A stretch of 64,000 nt of DNA from Paludibacteraceae bacterium (GCA_024693065.1 JAILLP010000020.1:1-64000); one strand, 5' to 3'; shown: positions 28,332 through 38,743, numbered from the stretch's first letter. The notes: generated by a model not told the origin, from the sequence alone. Program-made: numbers and translations.

Positions 28332-29413
28332 TATTTCTCTCCCATGAATTTATCGAACGTCATGCCGTCCAGCAACTGCACGTAGGCTGGAATCGCATCC
28401 CTGATTTCCTTCAGCACGATATATTCATCCGCCGTATGGGAGCGGGAAGAGTTGCCCGGGCCCAACTTGATGCTTGGGAAGTGAAGGAACGCCTGGTCAG
28501 ACAGTGTCGGGGAACCGAAGGTAGTCATGCCCATACCCACGCCACGCTGCACAATCGGCAGGGACGGTGAAACGCCCGAAGAGGTCAGACGATAGGAACG
28601 GGCCTTGATTTCGGACTCCAGCCGGCTCTCCAATATTTCGAAGACATCCTGGTTCGAGTAGCACTCGTTGGTGCGGACATCAATCACGAACGAACACTCG
28701 TCCGGTATGACATTATGTTGCGTGCCCGCATGCACCATGGTCACCGTCATCTTCACGGGGCCAAGGAAGTCCGACACCTTAGGCAGGCGTTCGTTGCGGA
28801 TCCATTCAATATCACGGATAGCCTTATAGATGGCATTGACGCCCTCCTCACGGGCCGCATGACCCGACTTGCCGTGCGCCACACAATCCACCACCATCAA
28901 ACCCTTCTCGGCAATGGCGATGTTCATGCCTGTAGGCTCGCCCACGATGGCGAAGTCCAAGTGCGGCAATTCAGTCAGCAACAGCTCCATACCGTTACTG
29001 CCCGACACCTCCTCCTCAGCCGAAGCGGCGAAGATCAGGTTATAGGGTTGTTTCTTCTCCGTAAGGATAAAGAATGAGAAGAGCAACGACACCAAAGAAG
29101 CCCCCGCATCGTTACTGCCCAAGCCATAAAGCGTGCCACGCTCCACAACCGGCGCATGAGGGTCTTTCGTCCACCCGGAAGTCGGACGGACCGTATCAAT
29201 GTGGGAATTGAGCATTACGGTAGGCTTCGTCTCGTCGAATCCAGCCCCCATAATCCAAAGGTTATTCGCCTTGCGACGGACCATATAGCCCTTCGCCTCT
29301 ATGTACTTTTGTAAATAATCAGCGCGCTTTACCTCTTCCCTACTATAGGAGGGAATCGTGATCAAGGTCTGCAATAAATCTATCGCGCTGTCTTGTGCCT
29401 CCTGATAATCCAT
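28331..29413 (-). CDS. M20-family deacylase, ArgE/DapE type
   Basis: A 360-residue zinc-dependent amidohydrolase. Metal and catalytic motifs: MLNSHIDTVRP (first His/Asp pair), GLGSNDAGASL (bridging Asp), ASAEEEVSGSNG (catalytic Glu) and VGEPTG; a late His occurs in SSRSHTADEYI. In Bacteroidetes this family member usually serves arginine synthesis, deacylating N-acetyl- or N-succinyl-ornithine/citrulline. Its substrate cannot be read from the sequence and no other arg gene is adjacent. Confidence 0.8.
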   Translation of the reverse strand: MDYQEAQDSAIDLLQTLITIPSYSREEVKRADYLQKYIEAKGYMVRRKANNLWIMGAGFDETKPTVMLNSHIDTVRPTSGWTKDPHAPVVERGTLYGLGSNDAGASLVSLLFSFFILTEKKQPYNLIFAASAEEEVSGSNGMELLLTELPHLDFAIVGEPTGMNIAIAEKGLMVVDCVAHGKSGHAAREEGVNAIYKAIRDIEWIRNERLPKVSDFLGPVKMTVTMVHAGTQHNVIPDECSFVIDVRTNECYSNQDVFEILESRLESEIKARSYRLTSSGVSPSLPIVQRGVGMGMTTFGSPTLSDQAFLHFPSIKLGPGNSSRSHTADEYIVLKEIRDAIPAYVQLLDGMTFDKFMGEK

Positions 29414-29456
29414 CTTTTTTCACTAAAAAATTACGCGAATATACAAAAAAAGTAGC

Positions 29457-30434
29457 TTAATGAACCATTTGGAAATACTTGTCCAACACCGCCAAGGAGA
29501 TCAGTTTCTCCCGCTTCTGGTCCTTAAATTGGGCGACGTATTCGTGCGCATGAGCAATGATCGCCTTCGCCTCCTCGGGATGGTCGTTGTAATAGCGGGT
29601 ACGCTCCTCCACGTCGGAGAAGTCAGGTTTCACCTCAACATAGTGGTAATTAGGGATTAGCTTACCCTCCATGAACCATGTCTCGCAAGTGGGACGAGGC
29701 ATCACGGCCAACGAATTGGAGGACATCACCCATTTCAGGTTGCTCGCCACGTCATTCCCCTCAATCGCCATGATGAACTTATAGTCCAGGTGCTCACGGA
29801 TCGTCAACTTCTCCTTGCGCCACTCCATCGGAGAGTCTGTCCGACGTCCCACATCCCCCACATCGAAGAGCGGATTACCGTAATAGGCCTGCATGAATGC
29901 CTTCCTCGGCTCCTTTCCCTTCACCTTGCCACGGAAGAGCACCTTATACGTTTTCTCCTCAAACGGGATGTCATCCTCCACAAAAATGAAATGGCGGATC
30001 TTGTCCAACTTGAGCAGAACGGAGTTGTCATTGCCATCACACAGCGGTCTGCTCTTCACCACCGAAGGCTGGTCTGGCACCGTCACGATGTCACCCGGCA
30101 AGAACGCCCATCTCTTCTCAGGGGAGAAGTAGCGGGTGAACTCATACGTGTCATGGTCATAGACCGTCCCGCCACAAACCTTTTTCCACGCTTGACGAAG
30201 CGTACCACAGGAGGCCGGCAATTCAACAGGAGTGGACAATTTGCAATAATAATCCACACGCTCCTGGATGTAGTCGCGGTCAGGTCTCTCCTCCAGTTCA
30301 GACAACAGTTCGGACAACTCGTTCCGGTAGATGAACCGAGGGACCAATAACCGACAATATGCCTTGAAATAATACCCCAGCTTGAAGTTCTTACCACTAT
30401 GGAATATATAGTATAATTTTCTATTCATATTCAA
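29457..30434 (-). CDS. Glycosyltransferase family 90 (CAP10/LPS-modifying type)
   Basis: A 325-residue GT90-type enzyme. It has the family's conserved order: YKVLFRGKVKGKEPRKAF, DVGDVGRRTDSPMEW, then YKFIMAIEGNDVASNLKWVMSSNS and WFMEGKLIPNYHYVEVKPDFSD in the C-terminal half. Bacterial members transfer sugars such as xylose or glucose to surface glycans. It overlaps the end of malQ by 4 bp. A role in lipopolysaccharide or capsule decoration is inferred. Confidence 0.8.
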   Translation of the reverse strand: MNMNRKLYYIFHSGKNFKLGYYFKAYCRLLVPRFIYRNELSELLSELEERPDRDYIQERVDYYCKLSTPVELPASCGTLRQAWKKVCGGTVYDHDTYEFTRYFSPEKRWAFLPGDIVTVPDQPSVVKSRPLCDGNDNSVLLKLDKIRHFIFVEDDIPFEEKTYKVLFRGKVKGKEPRKAFMQAYYGNPLFDVGDVGRRTDSPMEWRKEKLTIREHLDYKFIMAIEGNDVASNLKWVMSSNSLAVMPRPTCETWFMEGKLIPNYHYVEVKPDFSDVEERTRYYNDHPEEAKAIIAHAHEYVAQFKDQKREKLISLAVLDKYFQMVH

Positions 30435-33100
30435 CCTCTTCCTCCATGATTAATGACGTCCCTTATCTTCTGATTGAGCTCCTCATGACCTAGCAGTTCC
30501 TCCAAGGTGACATGCATCCGATAACGCCAGTAATTATCAGGGTTGGAAGGGTCATTGATCCGCTCATCCTTCACGTTGGCGTTGCGCACCGAACCATCGA
30601 TGGCCATCCAATCCTGCAACGGTAGGATAACCCACACCGCCGGGGAGGCCATATGCTTCTCCACGATCAGTTGACAGATCCATGGTTCACACGTCTTAGG
30701 GGCGTCGCCATACTGTTTCAGCTCATTGTTGAAATATCGTTGCGTCACCGAGGCATCCTCCTCCCACCATTGGCGCATCGTGCTCATGTCATGGGTGGAA
30801 GTGGTGCAGACAGACATGCGCGGAATCCTTTCGAGCGAACCGAACTCCACGTACATCTCCTTCGGCATACGCTGGATCTCCAGACTCAGTATCTCCAAGT
30901 CACGCATGACGGAAGGAACACAGCCCGGCACCATGCCCAGGTCCTCGCCGCAAACCATCATATCCGTGCTACGGATCAATGAGCCTAACTTCTTGACCGC
31001 CCCATCCCGCCAGAAATCCTCATGACGATGGTAGTAGAAATATTCGTAGATATTCTTCAACGCCTGCTTCAGACCTTCGTCGGCGGCACGGTAGGCTAGG
31101 CTCTTCTCTATCGAGATGCGCGGATGATAGAGCCCTTTCCGGTGGCAATCCTCGACGAAATAGACCTGACACACAAGGTAGAGCAAACCCGTCTTGATCC
31201 GCTCCTTGTCCTTGAAACCATGCGACTCGAACCAAGAGACGATCTTCGCCTGGGTAGAGACCTGCGGCTTCAGCGCATAGGAATCGTCACCCGTCTGGCG
31301 GAGGTAATCCTTCTTCACAGCCTCCTTCTGGTCGCCGAAGAGTTCGTCCAACATCCACTCGTTGATATGAGGCTTGCACAACTCCTCTTCCGGCAGGGAA
31401 ATGCCGAACCCACGGATCTCGTCCACCGATAGCGGAAGAGCCGGGTCGAACTGTCCCAAGAGCCCCATCTGAGCATCGGAAGGCACCCTGAAGATGCGGA
31501 AGAAGCCTAGTATATGGTCGATACGATAAGCGTCGAAGTAGCGGGACATGCACTGGAAACGGTTGCGCCACCAGGCATAACCATCCTTCGCCATCTCGTC
31601 CCAGTTATAGATCGGGAAGCCCCAGATCTGTCCCGTCTGGGAGAAATAATCAGGAGGTGCGCCCGCGCTGCCCGTACGGTCGAACAAAGCGGGATGCTCC
31701 CACACGTCCGCACTGCAGGCATTCACACCGATAGGGATATCCCCCTTGATCGCCACGCCAAGGCCATGGGCATATTCCACCGCCTCACGCAACTGTTTAT
31801 ACAAATGGTATTGCACGAAGAAATGCAGCGCAACGCTTTTATATTCAGGCGATTTCGGAGAACATAGTTGTTCTATCCTACTCTTCTGCCAAACACTCTC
31901 CTCGCCCCATTGGGAGAAGTCGGAGGTATGATATTTATCGCGGAGGGAACAAAAGACCGCATAGGTCTCCAGCCAGAAACGGTTCTTCGCATAGAAGTCG
32001 CCATACTCCTTCGTGGCGAAGGTCTCAGCCGCATATTTCTTGTACAAATCCTTGATGTAACCCCACTTCAGGGAGATGACCGCCTCGTAATCGACGAAAC
32101 GTTCCTTCCCCAGTTTAGCCTTTTGGGCAAGATATCTCTTCCGATCCTTCAGTTCACCCACCCGTTCGATGTTCAGGTACATCGGGTGCAATGCGAAAAC
32201 GGATATGGCGCTGTAGGGGTAAGAGTCCCGCCACGTCCCATGCACGGAAGTATCGTTGACGGGCAAGGTCTGGATGATGCGTTGGCCCGTTTTGGCCACC
32301 CAATCCGCCAGCAGTTTCAGGTCGAGGAACTCCCCGCAGCCGAAGCTGTTGCCGGAGCGCAACGAGAAGACCGGCACCGCCGTGCCCGCCCCTCTGAACG
32401 CCGGGAGGTCGAATTGAGGCTCCTTGTCGTTCACCACAATCAGGTCGGTAGAGAGGGCGAATTCAATATTCAAAAGACGGTTCCAACCGTTCTCCCATGA
32501 TATAACCTGCTCATTCGCAGGGTCATAGATTACATATTTATATTCAAGCGGGAAATTCAGTTTATTAGCGTCGAGGGTCAATGAGAAATTAGGGTAAGCG
32601 GACCCGTTCATGACCTTCGCATTACTTTCCGTCCATTTCCCGAGGGAAACATCGCTACCGGAGATGGCCAGCCGATGATTGAAGTTTACAGAGTCGGTCG
32701 CCGTGTTGAAGATGATAGGCACATTGCACTTCCCCCGCATCTTCCGGGACTCCTTTTGTCTCTTCACCGCCTTGGAGAAGACGGACGAGAGGATCATGCG
32801 GGAGAATTTAGGACGAGGACCGTAATAATCGTATACAAGGACGTTCTGGTACTTCTTGTCATAGCCTCCGAAATGGTGGGAAAGGGAGTCTTCTTGGGAA
32901 ATGATTTGTCCATCTTTCTTCACCAAGAAATGGTAGTCGAACTCAAGGGAAGAGGTGTAGATAACGGTTGTCCAGCCATACCCATGGAAGGACATCGGCA
33001 GGGGCGCACCGTCCCCGTCTCGTAGCTCCGCTATATTGCCCGAGACGAACAGTTCCTCCCCATAGGAAGAGCGATATGACAAAAAAAGAGTTACCTTCAT
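30431..33100 (-). CDS. malQ: 4-alpha-glucanotransferase with two starch-binding domains
   Basis: An 889-residue GH77 amylomaltase that moves maltosyl units between alpha-1,4-glucans in the cytoplasm. Two CBM20-like starch-binding domains occupy about residues 1-100 and 125-230. The GH77 barrel spans about 235-880. Catalytic residues are visible: nucleophile Asp528 in RIDH, acid/base Glu719 in CGEDLG and Asp771 in STHDMS. This layout resembles plant DPE2 and is normal for Bacteroidetes. It overlaps the hypothetical gene upstream by 4 bp. Confidence 0.92.
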   Translation of the reverse strand: MKVTLFLSYRSSYGEELFVSGNIAELRDGDGAPLPMSFHGYGWTTVIYTSSLEFDYHFLVKKDGQIISQEDSLSHHFGGYDKKYQNVLVYDYYGPRPKFSRMILSSVFSKAVKRQKESRKMRGKCNVPIIFNTATDSVNFNHRLAISGSDVSLGKWTESNAKVMNGSAYPNFSLTLDANKLNFPLEYKYVIYDPANEQVISWENGWNRLLNIEFALSTDLIVVNDKEPQFDLPAFRGAGTAVPVFSLRSGNSFGCGEFLDLKLLADWVAKTGQRIIQTLPVNDTSVHGTWRDSYPYSAISVFALHPMYLNIERVGELKDRKRYLAQKAKLGKERFVDYEAVISLKWGYIKDLYKKYAAETFATKEYGDFYAKNRFWLETYAVFCSLRDKYHTSDFSQWGEESVWQKSRIEQLCSPKSPEYKSVALHFFVQYHLYKQLREAVEYAHGLGVAIKGDIPIGVNACSADVWEHPALFDRTGSAGAPPDYFSQTGQIWGFPIYNWDEMAKDGYAWWRNRFQCMSRYFDAYRIDHILGFFRIFRVPSDAQMGLLGQFDPALPLSVDEIRGFGISLPEEELCKPHINEWMLDELFGDQKEAVKKDYLRQTGDDSYALKPQVSTQAKIVSWFESHGFKDKERIKTGLLYLVCQVYFVEDCHRKGLYHPRISIEKSLAYRAADEGLKQALKNIYEYFYYHRHEDFWRDGAVKKLGSLIRSTDMMVCGEDLGMVPGCVPSVMRDLEILSLEIQRMPKEMYVEFGSLERIPRMSVCTTSTHDMSTMRQWWEEDASVTQRYFNNELKQYGDAPKTCEPWICQLIVEKHMASPAVWVILPLQDWMAIDGSVRNANVKDERINDPSNPDNYWRYRMHVTLEELLGHEELNQKIRDVINHGGRG

Positions 33101-33792
33101 TCCGCCTTTTCACCTTTTCTATAATAATAAATCAAACCGTAAGCCTTGCATTTCTCTATCTTTTCGGCAGGTTGCTGATCAGCGAACGTAGCCTCCACCT
33201 CATCCCAGATTTGCAGGATCAGTTCGTCGGCGTATTTATTGAGTTGGACGATATTCTCGCTCGTCCTCACCGTATTATTCTGCAACACCTTCTGATTACC
33301 ATACCCATCAGCGAAGATGTCATAATGCACCCGCACCTTGGCGATGGCGGGGTTATAGATAGGCGTTCCGCCCATGCTGAGCCGACGTTGCTCCCCCTCT
33401 ATGATCTTCTTGCCCCACTCATACAGACTATCGTCCGACGAGAGGTCCGGGGTAACATTACTTTCAGGTTTCAAACCGTAGAATTCCTTGTATTCGGCAC
33501 GTATCTCATGTCGTTGCACGCACATATTCAACACTTTGATAAAATGAGAGACATACATGCGGGCGTTCTTTGCGGCCTCCTGGAACTCAAGGCTCGTGGA
33601 GAATTGTTTCTCTGAGCATTGTTTATTCTCATTGATGGCACGCTGGTACCTCACGAGGAAAGCCTTCGCATCCTCGAACAACTTGTAGGAATAGGCGAGG
33701 TCATATAGATTAGCCATTTCGCCCTTGCTCACAGCCTGCTGGATGGAGCGCAACCTTGCCTGGTTCGTGTTTGGTAATCTTCTATACGGCAT
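33097..33792 (-). CDS. Hypothetical protein
   Basis: A 231-residue soluble, mainly helical protein that I do not recognise. It is rich in Lys, Glu, Tyr and Asn and has no signal peptide or TM segment. Its 4-bp overlap with malQ and the 14-bp gap to the trmB fusion place it firmly in the operon, so it is a real gene. Confidence 0.6.
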   Translation of the reverse strand: MPYRRLPNTNQARLRSIQQAVSKGEMANLYDLAYSYKLFEDAKAFLVRYQRAINENKQCSEKQFSTSLEFQEAAKNARMYVSHFIKVLNMCVQRHEIRAEYKEFYGLKPESNVTPDLSSDDSLYEWGKKIIEGEQRRLSMGGTPIYNPAIAKVRVHYDIFADGYGNQKVLQNNTVRTSENIVQLNKYADELILQIWDEVEATFADQQPAEKIEKCKAYGLIYYYRKGEKAE

Positions 33793-33806
33793 GATGGTAA
33801 TAATGA

Positions 33807-35549
33807 TTAATCTTCCCTGTACATTAAGTCATAAGCCAATTGATACAATACCTCTTTCCGTTCCTTCTCAACTTCCACCTTGTCCAACGCCTCAATGGCA
33901 CGGTCGTAGTATTCACGAATGGTCTGTTCCGCCAACGCTTTGATGCCGAGGCGCTCGTACAGACGAGTCACTGCGGAGACTTTTGCGTCACGGTCGGTGG
34001 TCTCCGCCAACAACCAGCGGTCCAGTTCCTTCTTCTCCTCCGCGTTCGCCTTAGCGTATGCGTTGATGAGGAGGAAGGTCTTCTTATTGCAACAGATGTC
34101 TCCTCCGATCTTCTTACCGAACTTCTTCACGTCGCCCCAGACATCCAAGAGGTCATCCTTCAACTGGAAGGCAAGACCGATGCCGATGCCATACTCGTAC
34201 AACGCCTTGGCATCCTCCGCCTTGGCGCCTCCGCAGATGGCGCCGATCTGTAGGCTGGCAGCCAATAGGACAGCCGTCTTCAGGCGGATCATCTCCATGT
34301 ATTCGTCGACGGAGACATCGCTCCTCGACTCAAAATCCATATCGTATTGTTGTCCCTCGCAAACCTCCACCGCCGTCTGGGAGAAGATGGAGGAGATGGC
34401 AGGGTAAACATTCGGTTCACACTTGGCCAACAACTGGTAGGCCTTGATCAGCATAGCGTCGCCAGACAAGATAGCCGTGTTATCGTTCCATTTCACATGG
34501 ACGGTCGGTTGTCCGCGCCTCATGTCCGCCTTGTCCATGATATCGTCATGCAAGAGGGTGAAGTTATGGAAGACTTCCAACGCAAGCGCAGGATTCAGCG
34601 CCTTCACATAATCATCGGAGAACATCCGGCAAGCCAACAAAGCGCACGTAGGACGGATACGCTTGCCGCCCAATGACAGAACATAGGCGATAGGGTCATA
34701 CAGTCCATGCGGGTTGATGTCCCAATCCAACGCCTTCAACGATTTCTTAACCAAATTCTGCGCCGAGTCGAAGCTCAACGCACCTTCCTCATTGCTTTTT
34801 CCCATACCACGTCTGGTTCTATTATAACTTCTGTAATTATCATATTCGATCTCCACATCCGGCTCGACAAAGGTCTCACGCTTGTCCAGCACGAAACGGA
34901 TGTGCTTGATGGTCAATCCCCGCTCTATCCACTGCTGCTCGTAGAAGGTCTTGATGGACAAGATCCTGTCATCCGAGAAGTCCGAATGGTATAGGTCGTC
35001 ATTCTGGAACTCCACCTTGTAGTGGTTCGCCTTCACCATCTCGCAGGTATACTGGTAGAGGAAGTTGCTGTCCGTCTTCAGATGGATCAGACCACCATCC
35101 ACCACAAACTTTTGGTACAAGTCCATGAAGCGGGTTGAGGTGAGGCGTTTGCGCACCTTCTTCATTTGCGGGTCCGGGAAGGTGAGCCAAATTTCAGCGA
35201 CCTCATCCGGGGCGAAGAAAGCGTCGATGATTTCTATGTTCGTGCGGATGAACGCCACATTCTTCAGACCCTTTTGGAAAGACTCCTTCGCACCCGCCCA
35301 CATGCGCGCACCCTTGATGTCCACGCCTATGAAATTCTTTTCGGGGAATAGTTCCGCCAGTGCCACGGTATACTCTCCACGTCCGCATCCCAGCTCCAGC
35401 ACGATAGGGTTCCCGTTGCCGAAGAACTCGTTCCACCTCCCTTTCAGGGGGAAGGTATCACCCGTCGCCTTCAGGGCCGAGAAGGTGTATTGGAACACAT
35501 GGGGGAAGGATTCCATCTCCCCGAATTTCGCTAACTTATTCTTCCCCAT
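33807..35549 (-). CDS. Fusion: tRNA (guanine-N7) methyltransferase TrmB + polyprenyl diphosphate synthase
   Basis: One uninterrupted 580-codon frame encoding two unrelated enzymes. Residues 1-248 are a full TrmB, with SAM motif [10 protein letters not shown] (51-60) and [13 protein letters not shown] (123-135); it makes m7G46 in tRNA. Residues 250-580 are a full trans-prenyl diphosphate synthase: GGKRIRP (294-300), first Asp-rich motif DDIMD (335-339) and second DDLLD (465-469), for isoprenoid chain elongation. The joint falls at Met249 (codon at 34805), which could be an internal start. Either a true bifunctional protein or two genes read through a lost stop; a single-base sequence error cannot be excluded. 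Confidence 0.85.
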   Translation of the reverse strand: MGKNKLAKFGEMESFPHVFQYTFSALKATGDTFPLKGRWNEFFGNGNPIVLELGCGRGEYTVALAELFPEKNFIGVDIKGARMWAGAKESFQKGLKNVAFIRTNIEIIDAFFAPDEVAEIWLTFPDPQMKKVRKRLTSTRFMDLYQKFVVDGGLIHLKTDSNFLYQYTCEMVKANHYKVEFQNDDLYHSDFSDDRILSIKTFYEQQWIERGLTIKHIRFVLDKRETFVEPDVEIEYDNYRSYNRTRRGMGKSNEEGALSFDSAQNLVKKSLKALDWDINPHGLYDPIAYVLSLGGKRIRPTCALLACRMFSDDYVKALNPALALEVFHNFTLLHDDIMDKADMRRGQPTVHVKWNDNTAILSGDAMLIKAYQLLAKCEPNVYPAISSIFSQTAVEVCEGQQYDMDFESRSDVSVDEYMEMIRLKTAVLLAASLQIGAICGGAKAEDAKALYEYGIGIGLAFQLKDDLLDVWGDVKKFGKKIGGDICCNKKTFLLINAYAKANAEEKKELDRWLLAETTDRDAKVSAVTRLYERLGIKALAEQTIREYYDRAIEALDKVEVEKERKEVLYQLAYDLMYRED

Positions 35550-36018
35550 TTTTCAACACCCTCACACCTATTTCCGTAATACCCGGCAACACATCCATGC
35601 GCATTCCCTGAATCAAATCGAGATGATACCTGCCAGCCTGGGTGAACTTCGCATTCAACCGGAAAGCCACAGGCACATGGTACATGGAGCCGGAAGATTT
35701 CCCGATCCACTTCCCGTAATTATCCGCCAACACACAGTTCAGGGTGTCGGAGAACTCCGTCGAATCCGGCATCACCGTGTGGATGAAGAGCCAGAAGTTC
35801 TGGAACGGATAATCATTATTGTTACGGACATCCACCAACACATTGTAAGTGCCGGATGTATCCGCCATATCAAAATCAAACGACACCCTATCGTTCTTGT
35901 ACCATCCCTCGTCGGGAATCATCCTCGACGCCTGGTATAAGGCATCACCTTCGCAACTCGCCAAGGAGAGCGCAAGACTCATTAGCCCCAACAGACACGC
36001 AAAAAACCTATTGCTCAT
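35536..36018 (-). CDS. gldH: Gliding-motility-type lipoprotein GldH
   Basis: A 160-residue lipoprotein. The start at 36018 is chosen because it gives a proper signal peptide ([20 protein letters not shown]) with lipobox SLASC, lipidated Cys22. The frame is open further upstream, but that part is the ricT gene read in another frame. The rest matches GldH ([20 protein letters not shown], then a late GITEIGVRV). GldH is needed for gliding/type IX-linked functions in Flavobacteria and is conserved in non-gliding Bacteroidales. It overlaps both neighbours slightly, by 14 bp with trmB and 11 bp with ricT. Confidence 0.85.
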   Translation of the reverse strand: MSNRFFACLLGLMSLALSLASCEGDALYQASRMIPDEGWYKNDRVSFDFDMADTSGTYNVLVDVRNNNDYPFQNFWLFIHTVMPDSTEFSDTLNCVLADNYGKWIGKSSGSMYHVPVAFRLNAKFTQAGRYHLDLIQGMRMDVLPGITEIGVRVLKNGEE

Positions 36019-37564
36019 CGCCACCCTTCGCATTTTCATTGTTAGACGATTGGTTGTTTCCTCCTTCGTCACCTCCACCGTTGCCGCCGTTCTGTCTCCG
36101 CTGGTTATTGCGGTTGCGGCGGTTGTTGCGGTTACGGTTCTGGTTACCATTCTGGTTGGATGGTTGACCATTGTTCTTGCCTTCGTTATCAGCCGCCCCA
36201 CCCTCTTCGCTACGGGCAGGAGTCGACTCACCGTCCGATGGGGAAGGCTGTTGCTTCTGTTGCTGCGGGCGTCTGTTGTTGCGGTCACGGTTCTGGCGCT
36301 TGTCCCCACGCTGGGAACCGTTGTTCTTCGCATTGTTTTGGCCTCCATTGCCTGCCTTCGCCTCCGCGTTGCCTGCAGCCTCCTGCGGAGCCTCGTTGCC
36401 CCCTTCGGTGGCAGGAGAAGAGGATGCTCCTTCCGCATTGTCGGAGGCAGCTGTAGCCTGAGCCGCGGCGGAACCATTGCCATTGCCCTTGCTCTTCTTT
36501 TTCTTCTTCTTTTTCTTGTCGAAACGGGTCAGGCTATCCTGTCCGACCACATTCTCGTAATCGATTGGCTTCCCGTCTTCCGTCTCCTCCAACAAAGAAT
36601 CCACCTTGATGCCCTGCTTGTTCAGCGCCATGATCTCCTTCACCCTATCCACAGGGATGGAGACCACATTGGAGGCCATGTTAGGGGCGGACGAATACTG
36701 CATGACACGTCCGAACACATCCGTCTTGAAGTGATAGAAGGTGGCATCCTTCGTCTCCAACGGAATATTGCGAGGCGGGATGTCCTTCTGCGCCTCCACG
36801 TAAGCGTCCACCTCGTAGTTCAGGCAACACTTCAGTTTAGCGCACTGGCCCGCCAATTTCTGCGGGTTCAGGGAGATCTCCTGGTAACGCGCCGAACTCG
36901 TGGCCACGGAGCTGAACTTAGTCAGCCATGAGGAGCAGCACAACGGTCTACCGCACGGACCGATACCACCGATCCTGCCGGCCTCCTGTCTGGCACCGAT
37001 CTGCTTCATCTCGATGCGCACATGGAAAGAATCCGCCAACACCTTAATAAGCTCACGGAAATCCACGCGCTCATCAGCGATATAGTAAAAGATGGCCTTG
37101 TTACCATCCCCTTGGTACTCCACATCACCGATCTTCATGTTCAGCTTCAGGTTCTCCGCGATCTTCCGGGCACGCAACATCGTGTCGTGCTCCCTCGCCT
37201 TCGCCTCCTCGAACTTCTCCAAATCGTTCGGACGAGCCTTCCTGTAAATACGTTTAATCTCCGTACGGGTCTGGTCCACATGGTACTTCTTCATCTGCGC
37301 CAGCACCAATTGTCCTGTCATGGAAACCGTACCGATATCATGTCCCGGGGTAGCCTCAACCGCCACCACGTCGCCCTTCTCCAGTGCGAGGCCATTCGTA
37401 TTGCGGAAATAGCCCTTCCTCGTGTTCTTGAAGGTGACCTCCACCAAGTCCGTCGCATTCGCCGACTCCGGTATATCGCACAACCAATCGTATGTGTCTA
37501 ACTTCTGATCTGTTTTTTTGCTGCAACCCTTCATATTCAGTTGACAGCCTTCTAATACGCCCAT
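36008..37564 (-). CDS. ricT: PSP1/RicT-family protein with long polar tail
   Basis: A 518-residue PSP1-domain protein, homologous to Bacillus RicT (YaaT), which with RicA and RicF carries Fe-S clusters and assists mRNA processing. The conserved core is at about 50-330: IGGIGPCGRPLCCSSWL and AGQCAKLKCCLNYE hold the family Cys residues. From about 355 the protein is low-complexity: a Lys run, then Ala/Gly/Asn/Gln/Arg-rich sequence to the end, suggesting a disordered RNA-binding tail. The role in Bacteroidetes is not established. Confidence 0.8.
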   Translation of the reverse strand: MGVLEGCQLNMKGCSKKTDQKLDTYDWLCDIPESANATDLVEVTFKNTRKGYFRNTNGLALEKGDVVAVEATPGHDIGTVSMTGQLVLAQMKKYHVDQTRTEIKRIYRKARPNDLEKFEEAKAREHDTMLRARKIAENLKLNMKIGDVEYQGDGNKAIFYYIADERVDFRELIKVLADSFHVRIEMKQIGARQEAGRIGGIGPCGRPLCCSSWLTKFSSVATSSARYQEISLNPQKLAGQCAKLKCCLNYEVDAYVEAQKDIPPRNIPLETKDATFYHFKTDVFGRVMQYSSAPNMASNVVSIPVDRVKEIMALNKQGIKVDSLLEETEDGKPIDYENVVGQDSLTRFDKKKKKKKKSKGNGNGSAAAQATAASDNAEGASSSPATEGGNEAPQEAAGNAEAKAGNGGQNNAKNNGSQRGDKRQNRDRNNRRPQQQKQQPSPSDGESTPARSEEGGAADNEGKNNGQPSNQNGNQNRNRNNRRNRNNQRRQNGGNGGGDEGGNNQSSNNENAKGGDEQ

Positions 37565-37578
37565 AAAAAATAATTTTT

Positions 37579-38712
37579 CTACATTTTCACCCGTCTCAGC
37601 AGAACCGCCACCTTCATCGCGAGATCGAAAAAGACGATTTTCGCCTGCACATTCTGTCCGATGTGCTGCTGAGCCAAGTCCAATTCGGATAGGAACTGCA
37701 CTATATTCAACTCGTTCACGTACGGGGCGAACTTCTGCGCGAAAGCCACCTCCTCGGTCGTCATATAGCTAATTTCCTTATTATGAATATTATAAATAAA
37801 ATTTTCGCGCACCATGTTTTGCACGTATGCGAGGAACGAGAGCTGTCGTTTACGTCCCAACGCATTGGCCGACTCCATCCACGTCTTCATCTTCCGCGCG
37901 TCACCCATATAGGAGATGCGCATCAGGGTGACGAACAAATCGAAGTACTCCTTCGTGTCATCGGCCGTCTCGACAATTCTTTCCGCCGCCACCAGATTGC
38001 CCTTCGCCACATGCGCCACGTCTTCGAGTGCGGCACCCGTCAGTCCGAATCGACGGGAAAGGGCCTCTCGCATATCCGCCTCCTCCAATGGAGGGACAAA
38101 AATCCGCTGCGTACGAGAGATGATGGTGGAGAGCAATGTCTCCGGACTTTCGCTCACCAGAATGAAGTAGGATTTCTCCGGTGGCTCCTCCAGGATCTTC
38201 AACAGTTTGTTGGCGCACACCTCGTTCATCTTCTCCGGCAGCCAGATGATCATCACCTTGCAATCCGCCTCATACGGTTTCGTATTGAACTTACGAATGA
38301 TCGCCTCGCTCTCGCTGGCATAGATGATGGACTGCTTATTATCCGACTTCAAGTCCTCGTTCCATTGGTCGTAACTGAAATACGGGGAGTGAAGCAAACG
38401 GTTGCGCCACTGCGGCAAGAAATTCTCGCACGTTGTCGTATCCGCGGATTTCTCCTTGTAGATGGGGAATACGAAATGTTGGTCCGGATGCACCAATTTG
38501 GCGGACATGCGGCACGAATTGCAACAACCGCACGGCTCATCCCCCTTCCGATCTTCACAGCAAAGATATTGGGCTAAAGCCAAGGCAAGTCCCAGTTTCC
38601 CCGTCCCTTCCGGTCCGCAAAGCAACACCGCATGAGGCAAACGGCCCTCCGTCACCTCCCTAATCAGCCTTTGCTTGATGGCACTTTGCCCATAAACATC
38701 CTTAAACAACAT
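37579..38712 (-). CDS. holB: DNA polymerase III, delta' subunit
   Basis: A 377-residue clamp-loader AAA+ subunit. Walker A-like CGPEGTGKLGLALALAQ (about 33-49), then a four-Cys zinc module in CCEDRKGDEPCGCCNSC, then IWLPEKMN and LLKILEEPPEKSYF, followed by the sensor-1 SRTQR. It assembles with gamma/tau and delta to load the sliding clamp. It is the first gene of the long minus-strand operon and has its own consensus promoter. Confidence 0.92.
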   Translation of the reverse strand: MLFKDVYGQSAIKQRLIREVTEGRLPHAVLLCGPEGTGKLGLALALAQYLCCEDRKGDEPCGCCNSCRMSAKLVHPDQHFVFPIYKEKSADTTTCENFLPQWRNRLLHSPYFSYDQWNEDLKSDNKQSIIYASESEAIIRKFNTKPYEADCKVMIIWLPEKMNEVCANKLLKILEEPPEKSYFILVSESPETLLSTIISRTQRIFVPPLEEADMREALSRRFGLTGAALEDVAHVAKGNLVAAERIVETADDTKEYFDLFVTLMRISYMGDARKMKTWMESANALGRKRQLSFLAYVQNMVRENFIYNIHNKEISYMTTEEVAFAQKFAPYVNELNIVQFLSELDLAQQHIGQNVQAKIVFFDLAMKVAVLLRRVKM

Positions 38713-38721
38713 GCTACAAAT

Positions 38722-38743
38722 AAACGATTTTGCGAAATCGTTT
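38722..38743. promoter_or_regulatory. Perfect palindrome at the holB transcription start
   Basis: AAACGATTT (38722-38730), spacer TGCG, AAATCGTTT (38735-38743). It covers the predicted start site and the first transcribed bases before holB, a position typical of a repressor operator; a 5' UTR hairpin is the alternative. Confidence 0.45.

Noticed and set aside
36019-36483. N-terminal extension of gldH
   Set aside because: The open frame upstream of 36018 is ricT's low-complexity tail in another frame; a proper lipoprotein signal starts at 36018.
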